Below, piece after piece: positions 5,465-7,312 of a DNA stretch of 7,312 nt. This DNA comes from Chitinophagaceae bacterium (lineage in GTDB: Bacteria > Bacteroidota > Bacteroidia > Chitinophagales > Chitinophagaceae): NCBI GenBank assembly GCA_025924755.1, contig JAICHT010000177.1, positions 1 to 7,312 on the forward strand, read 5' to 3'. The position numbers were made by a program, and so were the translations under genes. The notes below the pieces were generated by a model. The model saw nothing but the letters and a program-made list of their open reading frames with translations, was not told the origin of the DNA and did no database searches. Each line of letters opens with the position of its first letter. Position 1 is the stretch's first letter.

Positions 5465-7312
5465 ATGGATAGTGCAAAAAAACTAACCGATGGCCTGACC
5501 TTCAGCCGGAAATATACCCGCGAAGGTGTGAGTGTGTATGACCAGTTTCAGTACGACTATCGCACCTCGGTAATTCGCAACCCCAGTGGCGAAGTGGTAT
5601 TTGAAATGAACAATGTAGAAGTGCCGAGGCAGTGGAGCCAGATTGCAACGGATATATTAGCGCAAAAATATTTCCGTAAAGCCGGCGTACCGCAGGCAGA
5701 TGGGACAACAGGCAGGGAAACCTCGGTAAAGCAGGTAGCGCATCGTATGGCTAACTGCTGGAAAGTTTGGGGCGAACGGTATGGGTATTTTGCATCGGCA
5801 CAGGATGCGGAGGTTTTTTATGAAGAGCTGGTTTACAGCATATTAAACCAAATGTGCGTGCCCAACTCGCCACAATGGTTTAATACCGGCCTGCACGAAA
5901 GCTATGGCATTACCGGGAAGCCGCAGGGCCATTATTATGTAGACCAGGTGGACGGGCAATTAAAAAAATCAACTTCCGCTTACGAACGTCCGCAACCCCA
6001 TGCCTGCTTTATTTTAAGCGTAAATGATGACCTGGTGAATGAAGGAGGTATTATGGACCTGTGGGTTCGGGAAGCACGGATATTTAAATACGGTTCCGGG
6101 GTAGGTACTAACTATTCTAATATACGTGGTGAAGGTGAAAAATTAAGTGGTGGCGGTACTTCCAGCGGCTTAATGTCGTTTTTGAAAATTGGCGACAGGG
6201 CTGCCGGTGCTATTAAAAGTGGCGGTACTACCCGCCGGGCGGCTAAAATGGTATGCCTGGATCTGGACCATCCGGAGATAGTAGAATTTGTGAACTGGAA
6301 GATGGAAGAAGAAAAGAAAGTAGCGGCGCTGATAGCTGCCGGTTATGCCTCTGATTATGAAGGTGAAGCATATAAAACCGTAAGCGGCCAAAACTCCAAC
6401 AACTCCGTTCGCATCCCCAATTCCTTTTTTGAAAAGTTAGCAAAGGGTGAAGACTGGGAACTGAAAGCCCGTACGGATGGCCGGGTAATGAAGAAGATTC
6501 CTGCTAAAGAATTGTTCAACCAAATTTCATATGCGGCCTGGCGTTGTGCCGATCCGGGAACGCAATATAATACTACGATCAACGAATGGCATACCTGCCC
6601 CGCCGGTGGCGAGATCAGGGCTTCCAATCCTTGCTCCGAATATATGTTTTTGGACAATACAGCCTGCAACCTGGCATCGGCTAACCTGATGAAATTTTAC
6701 GATACCGACAAAAATTTATTTGATGTAGAAGGTTTTGAATACGTATGCCGCTTATGGACTACCGTATTGGAAATATCGGTATTGATGGCGCAGTTCCCCA
6801 GCCAGGAAGTAGCCCAGTTAAGCTATGAATACCGGACATTAGGTTTGGGATATGCCAATTTAGGAACCATGTTAATGGTAAGCGGCATTCCGTATGATAG
6901 TGAAAAAGCCCGTGCTATTGCTGGTGCTATTACCGCTATTATGACCGGCACGGCTTACAAAACATCGGCAGAAATGGCAGCTCATTTAGGAGCGTTCCCC
7001 AAATATGCCGAGAACAGGGATAGCATGATCAAGGTAATGCACAACCACCGCTTAGCAGCTTACGATGCAAGTGAATATGAAGGATTGAGTGTAAAACCAC
7101 AAGGCTTAAAAGCACAATTCACTCCTGATTATTTATTATCTGCCGCCTGCAAAGCATGGGATGAAGCTGTAAAGTTAGGCGAACAATATGGCTACCGCAA
7201 TGCGCAGGCTACAGTAATTGCTCCAACCGGCACTATTGGTTTGGTAATGGATTGCGATACTACGGGTGTGGAACCTGACTTTGCGTTGGTTAAATTTAAA
7301 AAGCTTTCCGGC
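5465..7312 (+). CDS. nrdJ: Class II (vitamin B12-dependent) ribonucleotide reductase, N-terminal part
   Basis: The frame stays open for 616 codons to the right edge, so the gene is cut there; relatives are usually well over 700 residues. The enzyme reduces ribonucleotides to deoxyribonucleotides in the cytoplasm, using adenosylcobalamin to make the thiyl radical, and works with or without oxygen. Residues about 10-75 and 85-145 carry the N-terminal region typical of NrdJ (VFEMNNVEVPRQWSQ, NSPQWFN). The reductase barrel shows HACFILSV (Cys181), GSGVGTNYSNIRGEGE (210-225), SGGTTRRAAKMV (252-263), NPCSEY (388-393), CNLAS (401-405), APTGTIG (586-592) and MDCDTTGVEPDF (594-605). By homology Cys390 is the radical cysteine with Asn388 and Glu392, and Cys181/Cys401 are the redox pair; the 11-residue spacing of Cys390 and Cys401 equals that I recall for Thermotoga NrdJ. 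An in-frame TAA at 5432-5434 and no other ATG after it fix the start. The missing C-terminus should hold the tail cysteines. Confidence 0.96.
   Translation, partial: MDSAKKLTDGLTFSRKYTREGVSVYDQFQYDYRTSVIRNPSGEVVFEMNNVEVPRQWSQIATDILAQKYFRKAGVPQADGTTGRETSVKQVAHRMANCWKVWGERYGYFASAQDAEVFYEELVYSILNQMCVPNSPQWFNTGLHESYGITGKPQGHYYVDQVDGQLKKSTSAYERPQPHACFILSVNDDLVNEGGIMDLWVREARIFKYGSGVGTNYSNIRGEGEKLSGGGTSSGLMSFLKIGDRAAGAIKSGGTTRRAAKMVCLDLDHPEIVEFVNWKMEEEKKVAALIAAGYASDYEGEAYKTVSGQNSNNSVRIPNSFFEKLAKGEDWELKARTDGRVMKKIPAKELFNQISYAAWRCADPGTQYNTTINEWHTCPAGGEIRASNPCSEYMFLDNTACNLASANLMKFYDTDKNLFDVEGFEYVCRLWTTVLEISVLMAQFPSQEVAQLSYEYRTLGLGYANLGTMLMVSGIPYDSEKARAIAGAITAIMTGTAYKTSAEMAAHLGAFPKYAENRDSMIKVMHNHRLAAYDASEYEGLSVKPQGLKAQFTPDYLLSAACKAWDEAVKLGEQYGYRNAQATVIAPTGTIGLVMDCDTTGVEPDFALVKFKKLSG

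Noticed and set aside
5502..6669. Minus-strand frames of 66-104 codons opposite nrdJ
   Set aside because: They are antisense to a well-conserved nrdJ frame and resemble no known protein.

Overview
The window looks like chromosome of a Bacteroidota bacterium, most plausibly from the Chitinophagaceae or a nearby group (an inference). The reasons are a LytS-type sensor kinase paired with a LytTR regulator, a secreted lamin-tail-domain protein, a bacterial geranylgeranylglyceryl-phosphate synthase homologue, and genes without clear Shine-Dalgarno sequences but with upstream matches to the Bacteroidota promoter (TTG or TTTG, then TAnnTTTG). No mobile element, phage gene, CRISPR array, tRNA or rRNA was seen.

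Layout. Bases 1-520 (minus strand) hold the N-terminal part of a secreted lamin-tail-domain protein that runs off the left edge and probably starts at TTG. A short divergent intergenic region (521-707) carries a plausible promoter for a plus-strand block of three closely spaced genes: a membrane histidine kinase (708-1763), a LytTR response regulator (1788-2516) and an exported M28 metallopeptidase (2542-3822). The gaps of about 25 bases suggest one operon. A weak stem-loop lies at its end, where it converges on a minus-strand GGGP synthase-family gene (3855-4616).

Next is an 848-base AT-rich region (4617-5464) without a credible protein gene. It contains a perfect TAnnTTTG match at 4881-4888, followed at once by a strong hairpin with a GNRA-type loop, and a second possible hairpin close to the next gene. 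The last gene (5465 to the right edge) is the N-terminal 616 residues of a class II, adenosylcobalamin-dependent ribonucleotide reductase (nrdJ), with all visible active-site residues intact.

How they fit together. Kinase and regulator should form a two-component system whose signal is unknown; the peptidase may be its partner or target, or simply a fellow passenger in the transcript. GGGP synthase (lipid precursor), NrdJ (DNA precursors) and the lamin-tail protein look functionally separate. Most of the window is ordinary; the least explained part is the long noncoding stretch before nrdJ.
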